A stretch of DNA of 64,000 bases from positions 372,001 through 436,000 of the forward strand of contig CP119308.1 of the NCBI GenBank assembly GCA_029203165.1, read 5' to 3'. This stretch comes from Candidatus Microbacterium colombiense (lineage in GTDB: Bacteria; Actinomycetota; Actinomycetes; Actinomycetales; Microbacteriaceae). Shown here in pieces: positions 8,568 through 17,022 of the stretch. Made by a program: the position numbers and the translations under genes. Every line of letters begins with the position of its first letter. Position 1 is the first letter of the stretch. The notes beneath the pieces are model-generated. The model was not told the DNA's origin. It saw nothing but the letters and a program-made list of their open reading frames with translations, and did not search any database.

Positions 8568-9256
8568 TCCGCCTGAACGACATCACCCTCACATTCCCCG
8601 ACGGCGACAGCCGCGTCACCGCGGTCGACGGTGTCTCGCTCACCGCTCACCCGGGAACCGTCACGGGCATCACGGGGCCCAGCGGGTCGGGCAAGTCGAG
8701 CCTCCTCGCCGTGGCGGCCACACTGATCCGTCCCGATAGCGGCCAGGTCTTCATCGACGACATCGATGCCACGGAGCTGAGCGCTCGCGACGCGACGGAA
8801 CTGCGCCGCGAGAGCATCGGGATCGTGTTCCAGCAGTCGAACCTGATCCCCGCGCTCACGGCCCGTGAGCAGCTCACGGTCATGAACGAGCTCGGCGCCG
8901 CCGGCAGTCGTCGCCGACGTGGTGAGACCGTGACCCGTGCGGATGCGCTGCTGGATGCGGTCGGACTCGCCGACCACGGTGACAAGCGACCGCACCAACT
9001 GTCCGGTGGGCAGCGTCAGCGGGTGAACATCGCCCGAGCGCTGATGAACGACCCGAGTGTGCTGCTGGTCGACGAGCCGACGAGCGCCCTCGACCAGGAA
9101 CGGGGAGCGCGCATCATCGACCTCATCCTGCGCCTCACCGACGAGCGGAACACCTCGACGCTGCTCGTGACCCACGACCTGGTGCACCTGCCGCGCATGC
9201 ACGGGGTCGTCCATCTCGTCGACGGCCGGTTCGTGGAGGCTCCGGTCGCGGCGTGA
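8564..9256 (+). CDS. ABC transporter ATP-binding protein
   Basis: A 230-residue nucleotide-binding domain with all canonical motifs: Walker A GPSGSGKSS (about residues 38-46), Q-loop in GIVFQQSNLIP, signature LSGGQRQRVNIARAL, Walker B VLLVDEPTSALD and H-loop LLVTHDLVHL. It belongs to the LolD/MacB group that pairs with FtsX-like permeases. The start ATG lies within the upstream stop (ATGA). With the permease it forms a complete two-gene exporter. Confidence 0.95.
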   Translation: MIRLNDITLTFPDGDSRVTAVDGVSLTAHPGTVTGITGPSGSGKSSLLAVAATLIRPDSGQVFIDDIDATELSARDATELRRESIGIVFQQSNLIPALTAREQLTVMNELGAAGSRRRRGETVTRADALLDAVGLADHGDKRPHQLSGGQRQRVNIARALMNDPSVLLVDEPTSALDQERGARIIDLILRLTDERNTSTLLVTHDLVHLPRMHGVVHLVDGRFVEAPVAA

Positions 9257-9273
9257 CCCGGCGCTCGGCATCC

Positions 9274-9354
9274 GCATGGTGCAGGGAGAACTTCGTGATG
9301 CAGGGGGTTCTCGGCGGATGCTCCCTGCATCCGGTACTTCTCCCTGCATGATGC
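9274..9354. repeat. Nested intergenic palindrome between convergent genes
   Basis: The outer arms GCATGGTGCAGGGAGAA (9274-9290) and TTCTCCCTGCATGATGC (9338-9354) pair at 15 of 17 positions. Inside them GATGCAGGG (9297-9305) pairs with CCCTGCATC (9323-9331). The element fills the gap between the ABC ATPase and the convergent KDG kinase. It could serve as a bidirectional terminator but has no T-tract. A similar nested design occurs at 31234-31319. Confidence 0.7.
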
Positions 9355-9381
9355 CCGGCGAGGACGCCCGTGACCTGAACC

Positions 9382-10335
9382 TCAGCGCCGGACGGGGTCC
9401 GCGTCGCCGGCGAGGAAGCGCTCGAGGTCGCGGCGCGTGGGCGCGGCCTCCCAGTCGCCGGGGGTGAGGCAGGCCATGGCCCCGGTCGCATTGGCGCGGC
9501 GCAGGGTCGACGCGACATCGAAGCCCTCGAGCAGCGCACTCAGGTACCCGGCGACGAAGGCATCGCCCGCCCCGACCGTGTCGATCGGGTCGATGACGAA
9601 GCCGGGGGATGCCGTCACGACGCCGGATGCGTACACGGTCGCGCCGTCCGGCCCCTGCTTCACGACGGTCGTCGCACACCCGGCATCCCGCAGCAGGGCG
9701 GCGGCGTCGGCCGGCGACGTCTCGGGGTACAGGATCGCGAACTCGTCATCGCCGCCGAACACGATGTCGGCGCGCTCGGCGATCTCCCGCAGCACGGGAC
9801 CGGCGGCGGCCGGAGTGGCCAACGCCGACCGGTAGTTGATGTCGAAGCTCACCGTGACCCCGGCGGCCCGTGCGCGGTCGACTGCCGAGAGCACCGCCGC
9901 GCGAGCCGTCGCCGACAGCAGCGGCGTGATGCCGGTGACGTGCAGCAGCGATGCGCGCTCCACCCACCCCTCGGGCAGGTCATGGGCCGCGACGCGGGAT
10001 CCCGCCGAGCCCGCGCGGTAGTACATCACCGCAGTGGATGCCGCAGACGGCCGCTCCTTGACCATGAGCCCGGTCGGAGCGCCGTCATCGACGATGGCGT
10101 GCACGACCACACCCTCGCCGCGGATCTCCCGCCGCACGCGTTCGCCCAGCGAGTCGTCGCCGACGCGGCCCAGCCATGACACGGCCGCACCGAGTCTGGC
10201 CAGGCCGATCGCGACGTTGCTCTCGGCACCGCCGACGCCCAGCGCGAGTCCGTGGGCGTGCTGCAGCGAGCCGATCTCGGTCGTGCGCACGAGCGCCATG
10301 GTCTCGCCGAGCGTGACGACCGACGCCGCGCTCAC
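9382..10335 (-). CDS. kdgK: 2-keto-3-deoxygluconate kinase (PfkB family)
   Basis: A 317-residue ribokinase/PfkB-family kinase. The N-terminus shows VTLGETMALVR, then the family signature region GGAESNVAIGLARLG with GRVGDDSLGERV. The C-terminal catalytic motif is DTVGAGDAFVAGYLSAL, where Asp is the base and GAGD the anion hole. The start overlaps the aldolase stop (ATGA at 10335-10332). It phosphorylates 2-keto-3-deoxygluconate to KDPG, which the aldolase gene just upstream in the transcript then cleaves. Function is assigned from family plus operon context, and the context is unambiguous. Confidence 0.88.
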   Translation of the reverse strand: MSAASVVTLGETMALVRTTEIGSLQHAHGLALGVGGAESNVAIGLARLGAAVSWLGRVGDDSLGERVRREIRGEGVVVHAIVDDGAPTGLMVKERPSAASTAVMYYRAGSAGSRVAAHDLPEGWVERASLLHVTGITPLLSATARAAVLSAVDRARAAGVTVSFDINYRSALATPAAAGPVLREIAERADIVFGGDDEFAILYPETSPADAAALLRDAGCATTVVKQGPDGATVYASGVVTASPGFVIDPIDTVGAGDAFVAGYLSALLEGFDVASTLRRANATGAMACLTPGDWEAAPTRRDLERFLAGDADPVRR

Positions 10336-10976
10336 CGGGCGCAGACCTCGACGAACGCCTGCGCGCGATCGCGCAGCGCCACCAGGTCGCCGCCCGCGAA
10401 CGCATCGCCCAGCAGCGGCCCACCCACGCTCACGGCGACCGCGCCGGCATCCAGCCAGGCGGCGGCACCCGCGAGGTCGATGCCACCCGAGGGCACGGCG
10501 ACGAGATCGGGGAACGGTCCGCGCAGGTCCTTCAGGTACCCCGGGCCGACCTGACCTGCGGGGAACACCTTCACGGCGGATGCGCCGGCCGACCAGGATG
10601 CGAACAGCTCGGTCGGGGTGAGTCCACCGGGAACGATCGGCACACCGGCATCCGTCGCCTGCTGCACGAACGCGGTCGAGGTGATCGGGGTGACGAGGTA
10701 GCGGGCTCCGGCGTCGACCGCGCGGCCGATGTCCGTACTGTTCGTGACGGTGCCGACACCCAGGTCGGCCACCGTGTCATACCGGTCGCGCAGCGCGGTG
10801 AACCGGTCGAAGGTGCCGGGCGTCGTGAGCGTCAGCTCGATGCTGCGGATGCCGGCATCCACCAGCACGTCGAGCACGGCGTCGTAGTCCTCGGCGTGCT
10901 GCGCCCGTGCCACGACGATCAGTCGCGACCCGACCGTGCGTGCCGGCAGGGCGACGCGGGCGTTCTCACCAGTCAT
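10332..10976 (-). CDS. eda: 2-dehydro-3-deoxyphosphogluconate (KDPG) aldolase
   Basis: A 214-residue class I aldolase. Recognisable segments are IRSIELTLTTPG (substrate-binding Glu and Thr), GVGTVTNSTDIGRAVDAGA, VPIVPGGLTPTELF and the Schiff-base lysine in SAVKVFPAGQVGPGYLKDL, followed by VAVPSGGIDL (phosphate-binding SGG). It cleaves KDPG to pyruvate and glyceraldehyde-3-phosphate. Its start overlaps the mannonate dehydratase end by 11 bp and its stop overlaps the kinase start by 4 bp, so the three enzymes are translationally coupled. It may also act on KDPGal. Confidence 0.92.
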   Translation of the reverse strand: MTGENARVALPARTVGSRLIVVARAQHAEDYDAVLDVLVDAGIRSIELTLTTPGTFDRFTALRDRYDTVADLGVGTVTNSTDIGRAVDAGARYLVTPITSTAFVQQATDAGVPIVPGGLTPTELFASWSAGASAVKVFPAGQVGPGYLKDLRGPFPDLVAVPSGGIDLAGAAAWLDAGAVAVSVGGPLLGDAFAGGDLVALRDRAQAFVEVCAR

Positions 10977-12195
10977 GGACGGTCCCGTCGAGCAGGCGGT
11001 TCACGGGCAGGTACGCCTTCGTGTAGTCGTATCCGGCCGCGGCGGTCTCGTCGAGTTCGACACCCAGTCCCGGCTTGTCGCCCGGGTGCAGGAAGCCCTT
11101 GTCGAACGTGAACGAGGTCTGGAACACCTCGAGCGTCTGCTCGTTGTGGGGCATGTACTCCTGGATGCCGAAGTTGTGGATCGCGAGGTCGAGGTGCAGG
11201 GCCGCGGCCATGCCGACCGGCGAGATGTCGGTGGGGCCGTGGATACCCGACTTGATGCCGTAGATCGCCGCGAAGTCGAGCAGCTTCTTCATCGCCGTGA
11301 TGCCACCGGTGTGGGTGACGGCCGAGCGCACGTAGTCGATCAGGCGCTCGGTGATGAGGGTCTGGTAGTCGTAGACCGAGTTGAACACCTCGCCGATCGC
11401 GAGCGGCGTGGTGGAGTGCTGACGCACGAGCCGCAGCGCGGACTGGTCCTCACCGGGCGTGCAGTCCTCGAGCCAGAACAGGTCGTAGGGCTCGATGTCC
11501 TTCGCGAAGCGGGCGGCCTCGATCGGCGACATGCGGTGGTGGCCGTCGTGCAGGATGCGCAGGTCGGTGCCGAAGTCCTCGCGGATCTGGGCGAACACCC
11601 CGGGCATGTGGTTGAGGTACTGGCGGGTGTCCCAGCGCTCCTCGCTCGGGCGTCCGTCGGCCGCGCGCTTGGCGGGCTCGTAGTCGTAGCGCACACCGGG
11701 GCCTGAGGCCGAGACGCCGTAGATCTGGCCGAGGCCGGGAACGCCGGTCTGCACGCGCACGGCTGTGTAGCCGAGCTCCTCGTAGCCGGTGATCGCGTTC
11801 TTGAGCGCGGCGTAGTCCGTGCCGGAGGCGTGGGCGTAGACCCGCACGCCCTCGCGGCTCGCGCCGCCGAGCAGCTGGTACAGCGGCATCCCGGCCTTTT
11901 TGGCCTTGATGTCCCACAGCGCCATGTCGACCGCGGCGATCGCGGCCATCGTGACGGGGCCGCGGCGCCAGTACGGTCCGCGGTAGAGGTACTGCCAGGT
12001 GTCTTCGATCCGGTCCTCGTCGCGTCCGATGAGCATCGAGGCGACGTGGTCGGCGAGGTAGGAGGCGACCGCGAGCTCGCGGCCGTTCAGGGTGGCGTCA
12101 CCGAGACCCGTGATGCCGTCGGAGGTCGTGATCTTCAGCGTCACGAAGTTGCGGCCGGGGCTGGTGATGTTGACGTCGACGAGCTCGATGGTCAT
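10966..12195 (-). CDS. manD: D-mannonate dehydratase, enolase superfamily (ManD/RspA type)
   Basis: A 409-residue enolase-superfamily enzyme close to the usual ManD length of about 400. The capping domain contains YRGPYWRRGPVTMAAI and AVDMALWDIKAKKAG. The barrel carries metal ligands in LRILHDGHHRMS (Asp), DLFWLEDCTPGEDQ (Glu) and PLAIGEVFNSVYDY (Glu), with the catalytic-side His-Gly-Pro in SGIHGPTDISPVG. The HDGHHR motif is typical of ManD. It dehydrates mannonate (some members gluconate) to 2-keto-3-deoxygluconate, directly feeding the downstream kinase and aldolase. High-activity and low-activity ManD subgroups cannot be separated by eye. Confidence 0.88.
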   Translation of the reverse strand: MTIELVDVNITSPGRNFVTLKITTSDGITGLGDATLNGRELAVASYLADHVASMLIGRDEDRIEDTWQYLYRGPYWRRGPVTMAAIAAVDMALWDIKAKKAGMPLYQLLGGASREGVRVYAHASGTDYAALKNAITGYEELGYTAVRVQTGVPGLGQIYGVSASGPGVRYDYEPAKRAADGRPSEERWDTRQYLNHMPGVFAQIREDFGTDLRILHDGHHRMSPIEAARFAKDIEPYDLFWLEDCTPGEDQSALRLVRQHSTTPLAIGEVFNSVYDYQTLITERLIDYVRSAVTHTGGITAMKKLLDFAAIYGIKSGIHGPTDISPVGMAAALHLDLAIHNFGIQEYMPHNEQTLEVFQTSFTFDKGFLHPGDKPGLGVELDETAAAGYDYTKAYLPVNRLLDGTVHDW

Positions 12196-12226
12196 GGCGT
12201 TCTCCTGGTGGTGCGGGTCGAGGTGT

Positions 12227-12256
12227 GGGGTGCGGACGTTCGGGCGTCCGCACCCC
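12227..12256 (-). other. Strong intercistronic hairpin between MFS and manD
   Basis: GGGGTGCGGACG (12227-12238) and CGTCCGCACCCC (12245-12256) form a perfect 12-bp stem with a 6-nt loop in the 79-bp gap between the transporter stop and the manD start. There is no T-tract, so it looks more like an mRNA processing or 3'-stability hairpin, or a partial terminator, than a full stop. It would let transporter and enzyme mRNA levels differ. Confidence 0.65.
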
Positions 12257-12274
12257 GAGTGGGTGTCGGTCCGG

Positions 12275-13669
12275 TCAGATCGCGTCGCGCGGGTCGGTGA
12301 GATCGCGACCGGCGACCTCCGGCATCCAGATCGACGCGATCAGTGCGCTCAGCGTGAAGATGAAGAGCATGATGATGATCGGGATGAACGAGCCGGTGAC
12401 GGCCGAGACCCAGGCGGCGGCGATGACGGGACCCGCACCGGTCGCGACGATGGCCGCGATCTCGCGGGCCATGGCCGTGAACGTGTAGCGGTTGCGGGCG
12501 CCGAAGAGCTCGGGCAGCGTGAGGTTCTCGAGCGACGCGAAGCTCATCACGGCGAGGTTGTGCAGCACGACGTAGCCGATGAAGACCTGAAGGGTGACAC
12601 CGCTGCTGATCATGAGCATCGTCGGGATGATGACGATGAGCGCGATGACCGCCCAGATCATGTACATGCGCTTGCGGCCGAACTTGTCGCCGAGCCAGCC
12701 GGAGAGCGGCACGGTGATGAAGGCGACGAGCGACGACACGATCACGGCGTTGACGCCGATCGAGCGGTCGAGCAGCAGCACGACGGTGATGTAGCTGATC
12801 AGGTAGGTCTGGATCATGCCGGAGTTGCCGGCCTGGCCGAAGCGCAGCAGCAGGGCGATCGAGAACGCCTTCCAGGGCTTGCGGTTCATCGCCTCGAGCG
12901 TGCGCACGTCACCGGTCTCGGTGGCGAGCTGGATCGTCTCCTCGCGAGAGAGCGCCTTGCCGTCGACGACATCCTCGCGCTCCTCGAAGACCGGGGTCTC
13001 CTTGAGGTTGAAGCGCACCCAGATCGCGAAGAGCATGATGATCGCGCTGCCGATGAACGGGATGCGCCAGGCCCAGTCGATGACTTCCTGCTCGCTGTAG
13101 GCGACGAGCAGGATCGCCCAGATGCCGGAAGCCAGCAGGGTTCCGCAGTTGGTGCCGAGCGCGACGAGCGAGGCGATGATGCCGCGGCGCTTCGCCGGTG
13201 CGTACTCGGCGAGCATGACGCCGGCGCCCGAGATCTCCGCACCCGCTCCGAAGCCCTGAGCGATACGCAGGAGCACGAGCAGGATCGGCGCGAGCACGCC
13301 CACCTGGTTGTACGTCGGCAGGAAGCCGATGAGGGTGGTGGCGAGACCCATCAGGAGGATCGTGTAGAACAGCACCTTCGTGCGGCCGGTCTTGTCGCCG
13401 AGCCGTGCGAAGAAGAATGCGCCGACCGGGCGGGCGACGTAGCCGACGCCGTAGGTCGCCATCGCGGCGACGACCGCCACGGCGGGGTTCTCCGAGGAGA
13501 AGAACAGATCGGCGAAGACGAGCGCGGCAGCCAGTGAGTAGAGCTGGTAGTCCATGAACTCCAGCGCCGTGCCGAGCCACCCGGAGATGGCGGCGCGGAC
13601 CAGATCCTTGACGGACCTCTTCGCGGTGGGGTCGTCGACGGCCTGTGCCGTCGTCTGCGGTTCTGACAT
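12275..13669 (-). CDS. MFS metabolite:H+ symporter (MHS/sugar-acid type)
   Basis: A 464-residue major facilitator with 12 predicted helices. The MHS-type signature appears in SGWLGTALEFMDYQLYSLAA (residues 29-48), then GYVARPVGAFFFARLGDKTGRTK (loop 2-3 motif) and LRIAQGFGAGAEISGAG. The second half repeats the motif as GWLGDKFGRKRMYM. The ATG at 13669 is preceded on the minus strand by AAGGAG. Its place between the dehydrogenases and the mannonate dehydratase indicates uptake of a hexuronate, mannonate, idonate or related sugar acid. Confidence 0.88.
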   Translation of the reverse strand: MSEPQTTAQAVDDPTAKRSVKDLVRAAISGWLGTALEFMDYQLYSLAAALVFADLFFSSENPAVAVVAAMATYGVGYVARPVGAFFFARLGDKTGRTKVLFYTILLMGLATTLIGFLPTYNQVGVLAPILLVLLRIAQGFGAGAEISGAGVMLAEYAPAKRRGIIASLVALGTNCGTLLASGIWAILLVAYSEQEVIDWAWRIPFIGSAIIMLFAIWVRFNLKETPVFEEREDVVDGKALSREETIQLATETGDVRTLEAMNRKPWKAFSIALLLRFGQAGNSGMIQTYLISYITVVLLLDRSIGVNAVIVSSLVAFITVPLSGWLGDKFGRKRMYMIWAVIALIVIIPTMLMISSGVTLQVFIGYVVLHNLAVMSFASLENLTLPELFGARNRYTFTAMAREIAAIVATGAGPVIAAAWVSAVTGSFIPIIIMLFIFTLSALIASIWMPEVAGRDLTDPRDAI

Positions 13670-13710
13670 GGGAGGTACTCCTTCGGACCAGGAACAGGGT
13701 GGGGGTAGCG

Positions 13711-14715
13711 CTAGAGGGAGAGCAGGACCTTCGCCGAGGCGGACGAGTCGCGAGCGAGCTCGAAGGCCTGGACGGCGTCGGATGCCGGGAGGACGTGAGA
13801 GACGACGGGGTCGAGTGCGTCGGACTCGGCGAGCATCGCGACGGCATCGTCGATCTCGGTCGAGAAGCGGAAGGCGCCGCGGATGGTGAGCTCCTTCGCG
13901 AGCATCGGCGCGAGGTTCACTCCGATGTCGGCGTTGGGCAGCATGCCGACCTGCACCACGGTGCCGGCACGACGGACCGCGCGGACGGCCTGGGTGAGCG
14001 CGACGCCGACGCCCGAGCACTCGAAGACGACGTCGTACGACTCGTTCTCGATGGTGTCGCGCCCGACGAGCGAGACCTCGGTCGCGCCCAGCGCCGTCGC
14101 GCGGTCGAGGGGCTCGGGCCGCACGTCGCTGGCACCGACGACACCGGCGCCCGCATGCAGGGCGGCCGCGACGACGAGCAGGCCGATGGGTCCGGCGCCG
14201 ACGACGAGAACGCGCTTGCCGGTGATGTCTCCGGCGAGGCCCACGGCGTGGATCGCCACGGCGAGGGGCTCGGCCAGCGCGGCGCGCTCGAGCGGCAGCG
14301 AGGCGGGCAGCACACGCACCATGTGGTCTTCGACGATCAGCAGCTCAGAGGCGCCGCCCTGGCGGTGGGGGTTCGCCGCGGCGCTGCCGAAATAGTCGCC
14401 GCCGGGGCGCAGGTGCGGGTGCTCCTCGAGACCGGCGACCGAGGGGCCGTACCGGGCGGGGTGCACCGTGACGGGGGTGCCGGGCGCCAGGCGGCCGGAC
14501 GGGTCGAGGTCGACGACGCCGGAGAGCTCGTGACCGGGGGTCAGGGGCTCGCGGATCGTGTACTCGCCGTTGGCGCCGTGGAAGTAGTAGTGCAGGTCGG
14601 AGCCGCAGATGCCGACGAAGTTCACCCGCAGGCGCACCTCGCCGTCAGCGGGGGTGGGGACCTCGCGGTCCTCCCAGCGGATGTCTTCCTTGCCGTGGAT
14701 GGCGAGAGCCTTCAT
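13711..14715 (-). CDS. Zinc-dependent alcohol dehydrogenase, L-idonate 5-dehydrogenase-like
   Basis: A 334-residue medium-chain dehydrogenase. Catalytic zinc ligands are in NFVGICGSDLHYYFHG (Cys) and LTPGHELSGVV (His-Glu). The nucleotide-binding motif is VLVVGAGPIGLLVVA (about residue 170). The GSDLHYYFHG and REPLTPGHE sequences are typical of L-idonate 5-dehydrogenase and sorbitol dehydrogenase relatives. The four-cysteine structural-zinc cluster of many family members is not obvious. Its start overlaps the uxuB stop (14715-14712). In this operon it would interconvert a hexonate and its 5- or 2-keto form before entry at fructuronate or mannonate. Confidence 0.8.
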   Translation of the reverse strand: MKALAIHGKEDIRWEDREVPTPADGEVRLRVNFVGICGSDLHYYFHGANGEYTIREPLTPGHELSGVVDLDPSGRLAPGTPVTVHPARYGPSVAGLEEHPHLRPGGDYFGSAAANPHRQGGASELLIVEDHMVRVLPASLPLERAALAEPLAVAIHAVGLAGDITGKRVLVVGAGPIGLLVVAAALHAGAGVVGASDVRPEPLDRATALGATEVSLVGRDTIENESYDVVFECSGVGVALTQAVRAVRRAGTVVQVGMLPNADIGVNLAPMLAKELTIRGAFRFSTEIDDAVAMLAESDALDPVVSHVLPASDAVQAFELARDSSASAKVLLSL

Positions 14716-16223
14716 GGCCGTCCCTCCTTCGTGATGATGTGCGACGCCGAGACCGCGTCGGAGATGGCAGCGTCGACGCCGCGGCGCTGGATCGTGTCGA
14801 CGAGCTCGCCGACGCGGGCGATGAACGTGTCCTGTCCTGCGAGTTCATCACCGAACAGTTGCAGCTCGGCGATCACACGCTCGGCCAGCTGGTGGCCGTC
14901 GCGCGCGGTCGCGGCGAATCCGGCGAGGCGCTCGCGGGCGGCATCCGTCATCGCGGCGGCGTGCAGTCCGGGATCGAATCCGGGCAGCGGGGCGATGCAC
15001 GACAGGTAACCGGCGACGGTCAGCGCGATCAGGTGCGGCATCTCGCCGCCACGCAGAGCGAGCATCGCGGGCTCGGGGATGCGCTGGCGCAGCTTGACGG
15101 AACCGTCGGTGCCGACCTGGCTCGTGCGGTGGCCGAGCGCGGTGTTGCCCCAGCGCTCGAACAGCTGGGTCTCGTAGTCGCGGATGTCGACGCCGGAGGG
15201 CACGTCGACCGAGGGCTCGTATTCTCCGCGCAGGATGGTGCGTGCGGCATCCTCGATCTCGTCGAGTCGGATGGCCTCGGGGATCGTCGCGACACCGCGC
15301 AGGGCACCCAGGTAGGCGATGAGGGAGTGGGTGCCGTTGAGCAGTCGCACCTTCATCTGCTCGTAGCGGCCGACCTCGTTCGTGAACACCGCACCGCCCG
15401 CTTCCCATGCGGGGCGACCGCCGGCGAAGCGGTCTTCGATCGCCCACATCGTGAACGGCTCGGCGGGTACGGGCACCTCGTCGCGCACACCCAGGAGGGC
15501 GCTGACCTGCTCGCGCATCTGTGGGGTGGTCGACGGCACGATGCGGTCCACCATGCTCGAGGGGAAGGTCACGGACTGGTCGAGGAAGGCCAGCGTCTCG
15601 GCACCCTCGTTCTGCGGGAGCGCGTGCAGGAACTCGCGCACGAGCTTCTCGGTGTGGGCGCCGTTCGCGGAGAGATTGTCGCAGCTGAGCACGGAGAGAG
15701 GAGCGCCACCGGTCGCGGCGCGCGCCTGCAGCCCGCGGGCGAGCTGTCCGATCGTGGTGAGCGGTGCGCCCCCGCGCAGATCAGCCTGGATGAGCGCATC
15801 GTCGAGGTCGAGGTGCTGGGTCGCCGCCGAGTAGCTGTAGCCGTTCTCGGTCACCGTGAGGGTCACGATGCGGATCGCCGGATCGGCGAGGTGCGCGACG
15901 ACACGCTCGGGCTGGGCGGCGCCGACGAATGCGTCGGTGTGCACGCCGGGGATGATGAGCGACGTGCCGACGGGCGAGATCGTGGCGACCGAGTAGAGCA
16001 GGTCCTGCGCATGCAGGGCGTCGACGACGGTGCGAGAGCGCGAGGCGACGCCGATGATGCCCCAGTCGCCACCGCTGCTCTGCAGGGCGGCGGCGGTGTA
16101 CACCGCCTGGTGGGCGCGGTGGAAGCTGCCGAGGCCCAGGTGCAGGATGCCGGCGGACGAGGGGGCGGCGAGAGGGGTGGTCGTGCCGGACGACGCGCGG
16201 CCGAGCGTGGCCTGAATGCTCAT
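14712..16223 (-). CDS. uxuB: Mannitol dehydrogenase family protein, probable fructuronate reductase
   Basis: A 503-residue polyol-specific long-chain dehydrogenase. The N-terminal nucleotide-binding region has ILHLGLGSFHRAHQAVY, diagnostic of the mannitol dehydrogenase/UxuB/UxaB family. The catalytic motif is QMKVRLLNGTHSLIAYLG (Lys, Asn and His in K-x5-N-x2-H spacing). CDNLSANG and TFPSSMVDRIVPSTT are also family-typical. Next to ManD, KDG kinase and KDPG aldolase it is best read as fructuronate reductase (D-fructuronate to D-mannonate). Mannitol or arabitol oxidation is a weaker alternative. It is the first gene of the six-gene operon and sits just downstream of a good promoter/operator. 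Confidence 0.85.
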   Translation of the reverse strand: MSIQATLGRASSGTTTPLAAPSSAGILHLGLGSFHRAHQAVYTAAALQSSGGDWGIIGVASRSRTVVDALHAQDLLYSVATISPVGTSLIIPGVHTDAFVGAAQPERVVAHLADPAIRIVTLTVTENGYSYSAATQHLDLDDALIQADLRGGAPLTTIGQLARGLQARAATGGAPLSVLSCDNLSANGAHTEKLVREFLHALPQNEGAETLAFLDQSVTFPSSMVDRIVPSTTPQMREQVSALLGVRDEVPVPAEPFTMWAIEDRFAGGRPAWEAGGAVFTNEVGRYEQMKVRLLNGTHSLIAYLGALRGVATIPEAIRLDEIEDAARTILRGEYEPSVDVPSGVDIRDYETQLFERWGNTALGHRTSQVGTDGSVKLRQRIPEPAMLALRGGEMPHLIALTVAGYLSCIAPLPGFDPGLHAAAMTDAARERLAGFAATARDGHQLAERVIAELQLFGDELAGQDTFIARVGELVDTIQRRGVDAAISDAVSASHIITKEGRP

Positions 16224-16285
16224 GGGGTGTTCCCCTCACGGGCTTCGGCGCACCACTGGGGGTGATCGGCGATGATCGTCATGTA

Positions 16286-16318
16286 AAGAAGTGTGTATGA
16301 GTTGTACAAACTTGTCAA
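16286..16318 (-). promoter_or_regulatory. Promoter and operator of the hexuronate operon
   Basis: Read on the minus strand, a consensus -35 TTGACA (16318-16313) is followed by the perfect palindrome TTGTACAA (16309-16302) in the spacer. A weak -10-like CACACT follows at a 17-bp spacing. The palindrome between the two hexamers is where a repressor would block RNA polymerase. TTGTACAA-like sites suit GntR-type regulators; no such regulator gene is adjacent in this window. Confidence 0.55.
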
Positions 16319-16358
16319 CCCGTTTCACGGCGGGTCCACAGAGTTCGCTCCACGGGCA

Positions 16359-16949
16359 GTGCTCCTGCTGCGTTCGGTGTTGGTGGTCACGTGGAAGGTA
16401 CTGTCTTCTCCAGGTGATGTGATTGTGGATTCGAGTTGTATTCCCTCGGGGTTTTCGTACCTTCTAGGCTTCGGGATGGGGATCGCGGCAACCGTGCTCA
16501 ACTCATGGTTGATACTGCTTACGCGCGCCGTCTACCGAGACGACAGCGGGCTCAGGAGGAGCTTTGCGAACGCGACGCCTCTGTGGGTCGCGGGGGTCGC
16601 CGGAGTGGCGGCTTTGCTTGTCAGCGGTGGTTGGCTGCTGGGGTGGGCGGAGAAGTGCCTTCCGGGCGATGGCTGGAGGATCCCCGGAGTCTTGGTTGTC
16701 GGAATTGGCGTCGCTCTGGCGTTGACCGCGGCGGTTCGACTGGTGATCGGCCGCGTCCAAGTCGGACGTCAACGCGAGCCTGTTGAGAGCCACGACGACA
16801 TCAGCGGTCAACACTCGTCGACAGATCCCGAGATTTTCGAAGAACGTCTTCCTAAGTTGCCCCCGGAGCGCCGGCGAGTGATCGTCGAATACGCCCTCAC
16901 ATACGCAGTTGCGGACGTTGTCATCATGATCGGTGTCGGGCTTGTGTAG
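16359..16949 (+). CDS. Hypothetical membrane protein
   Basis: An open frame with four probable membrane segments (LLLRSVLVVTWKV; FSYLLGFGMGIAATVLNSWLILL; LWVAGVAGVAALLVSGGWLLGW; GVLVVGIGVALALTAAVRLV), then a polar stretch and a final hydrophobic C-terminus (YAVADVVIMIGVGL). No family was recognised. The start is uncertain: the frame opens at a GTG (16293) lying inside the operator of the opposite operon, so GTG 16359 or ATG 16476 are more likely. It is the first gene of the lower-GC island (about 50% GC in parts by eye, against roughly two thirds elsewhere) and so may have been acquired with the RHS remnants. Confidence 0.45.
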   Translation: MLLLRSVLVVTWKVLSSPGDVIVDSSCIPSGFSYLLGFGMGIAATVLNSWLILLTRAVYRDDSGLRRSFANATPLWVAGVAGVAALLVSGGWLLGWAEKCLPGDGWRIPGVLVVGIGVALALTAAVRLVIGRVQVGRQREPVESHDDISGQHSSTDPEIFEERLPKLPPERRRVIVEYALTYAVADVVIMIGVGLV

Positions 16950-17022
16950 GGCCGGGCAGGATGGCACTAAGGCGCTCGTATGATCCGACGGGGCGGACTT
17001 GGAGAATGTGGGGCAGCTGGAA

